Positions 47,083 through 47,203 of a stretch of 47,203 nucleotides of DNA are shown here, one piece after another. Each line of letters starts with the position of its first letter. Within the stretch, counting starts at the first letter, position 1. Below the pieces are notes generated by a model. That model did not search any database, was not told where the DNA came from, and was given only the letters and a program-made list of their open reading frames with translations. This stretch comes from Pseudomonas mandelii (lineage in GTDB: Bacteria; Pseudomonadota; Gammaproteobacteria; Pseudomonadales; Pseudomonadaceae), in contig NZ_NMOJ01000012.1 of NCBI RefSeq assembly GCF_002251635.1, positions 43,529 through 90,731 of the forward strand. The letters are read 5' to 3'. The position numbers and the translations under genes were made by a program.

Positions 47083-47172
47083 TGTGGGATCGAGCCTGCT
47101 CGCGATGAGGGCGTGTCAGTCGATATTAACGTCGCTTGGCACACCGCCATCGCGAGCAAACTCGCTCCCACA
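47083..47172. repeat. REPIN at the right edge of the IS110 element
   Basis: TGTGGGATCGAGCCTGCTCG at 47083 and the inverse unit ending at 47172. The first eight bases probably belong to the IS; CGAGCCTGCTCG onward is the interrupted REP. Downstream to 47203 no gene is seen. Confidence 0.8.
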
Positions 47173-47203
47173 GGGATTAGGTTTGACCCACGGGCCTTGG
47201 GGC

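Larger units (their letters stand above)
45924..47090 (-). mobile_element. IS110-family insertion sequence inside a REPIN
   Basis: Proposed ends are drawn from the flanks. The left flank ends CCTGTGGGAG and the sequence after 47090 goes on CGAGCCTGCTCGCG; joined, they rebuild a perfect REP unit. The element would be 1167 bp with a 320-aa transposase, a 35-bp hairpin at the 3' end and about 200 bp of noncoding sequence at the 5' end. The right end (ATGTGGGAT) copies the left flank, as IS110 ends copy part of their target. Ends are uncertain by a few bases. Confidence 0.7.

Noticed and set aside
46980-47171. 63-codon ORF at the window end
   Set aside because: It is a translation of the REPIN and flanking sequence (MGASLLA-type product) seen wherever this repeat occurs.

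Overview
The window is about 47 kb of a GC-rich Pseudomonas chromosome. The gene content, REP/REPIN repeats of the type GTGGGAGCGAGCCTGCTCGCG, and protein lengths very close to P. aeruginosa and P. stutzeri homologues suggest the P. fluorescens complex (inference). It is an anaerobic-respiration superlocus that carries nitrate, nitrite and nitric oxide reduction in one block. No nitrous oxide reductase (nos) genes are visible.

Layout. 1-1181: 3'-truncated chemoreceptor. 1275-4182: anaerobic ribonucleotide reductase nrdD/nrdG, with the glycyl-radical C-terminal domain on a separate 55-codon ORF. 4446-15927 (minus): operon narK1-narK2-narG-narH-narJ-narI-ppiC-moaA. 16232-19912 (plus): narX-narL, a DNR-type regulator and a DGC-domain protein. 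19962-24300 (minus): moaB-moeA, then ubiU-ubiV-ubiT for O2-independent ubiquinone synthesis. 24545-25192: pdxH. 25281-27640: divergent norR and ytfE. 27777-29433 (minus): nnrS and a small membrane protein gene. 29785-30796 (plus): a 29-codon ORF, dnr, dnrP. 30812-36476 (minus): nirQ-nirO-nirP, norC-norB, norD. 36676-45667 (plus): nirS-M-C-F-D-L-G-H-J-E-N. 45668-47203: a structured intergenic repeat and an IS110-family element that appears to sit inside a REPIN.

How it works together. Nitrate enters by NarK1/NarK2 and is reduced by membrane NarGHI. NarJ assembles the enzyme, and MoaA, MoaB and MoeA help make its molybdenum cofactor. Nitrite goes to NO at cytochrome cd1 (NirS, fed by NirM), whose heme d1 is made by NirE, NirDLGH, NirJ, NirF and NirN. 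NO goes to N2O at NorCB, supported by NirQ and NorD. YtfE and NnrS handle NO damage, UbiUVT supplies quinone without oxygen, and NrdDG supplies deoxynucleotides.

Regulation readable in the DNA. ANR/DNR palindromes (TTGAY-N4-RTCAA) lie before nrdD, narK1, the DGC gene, ubiU, norC and nirS/nirQ. NarL 7-2-7 heptamer pairs lie before narK1/narX, the first DNR-type gene and moaB. The most striking signal is a pair of nearly superimposable promoters. Each has three GT-N7-AC NorR boxes, the outer two exactly 44 bp apart, and the third box ends exactly 42 bp before a GG-N10-GC sigma54 element. One drives ytfE. The other lies ahead of the 29-codon ORF and dnr, and a further strong sigma54 element points the other way towards nnrS. 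This predicts a NorR/sigma54 nitric oxide switch controlling the denitrification regulator DNR itself.
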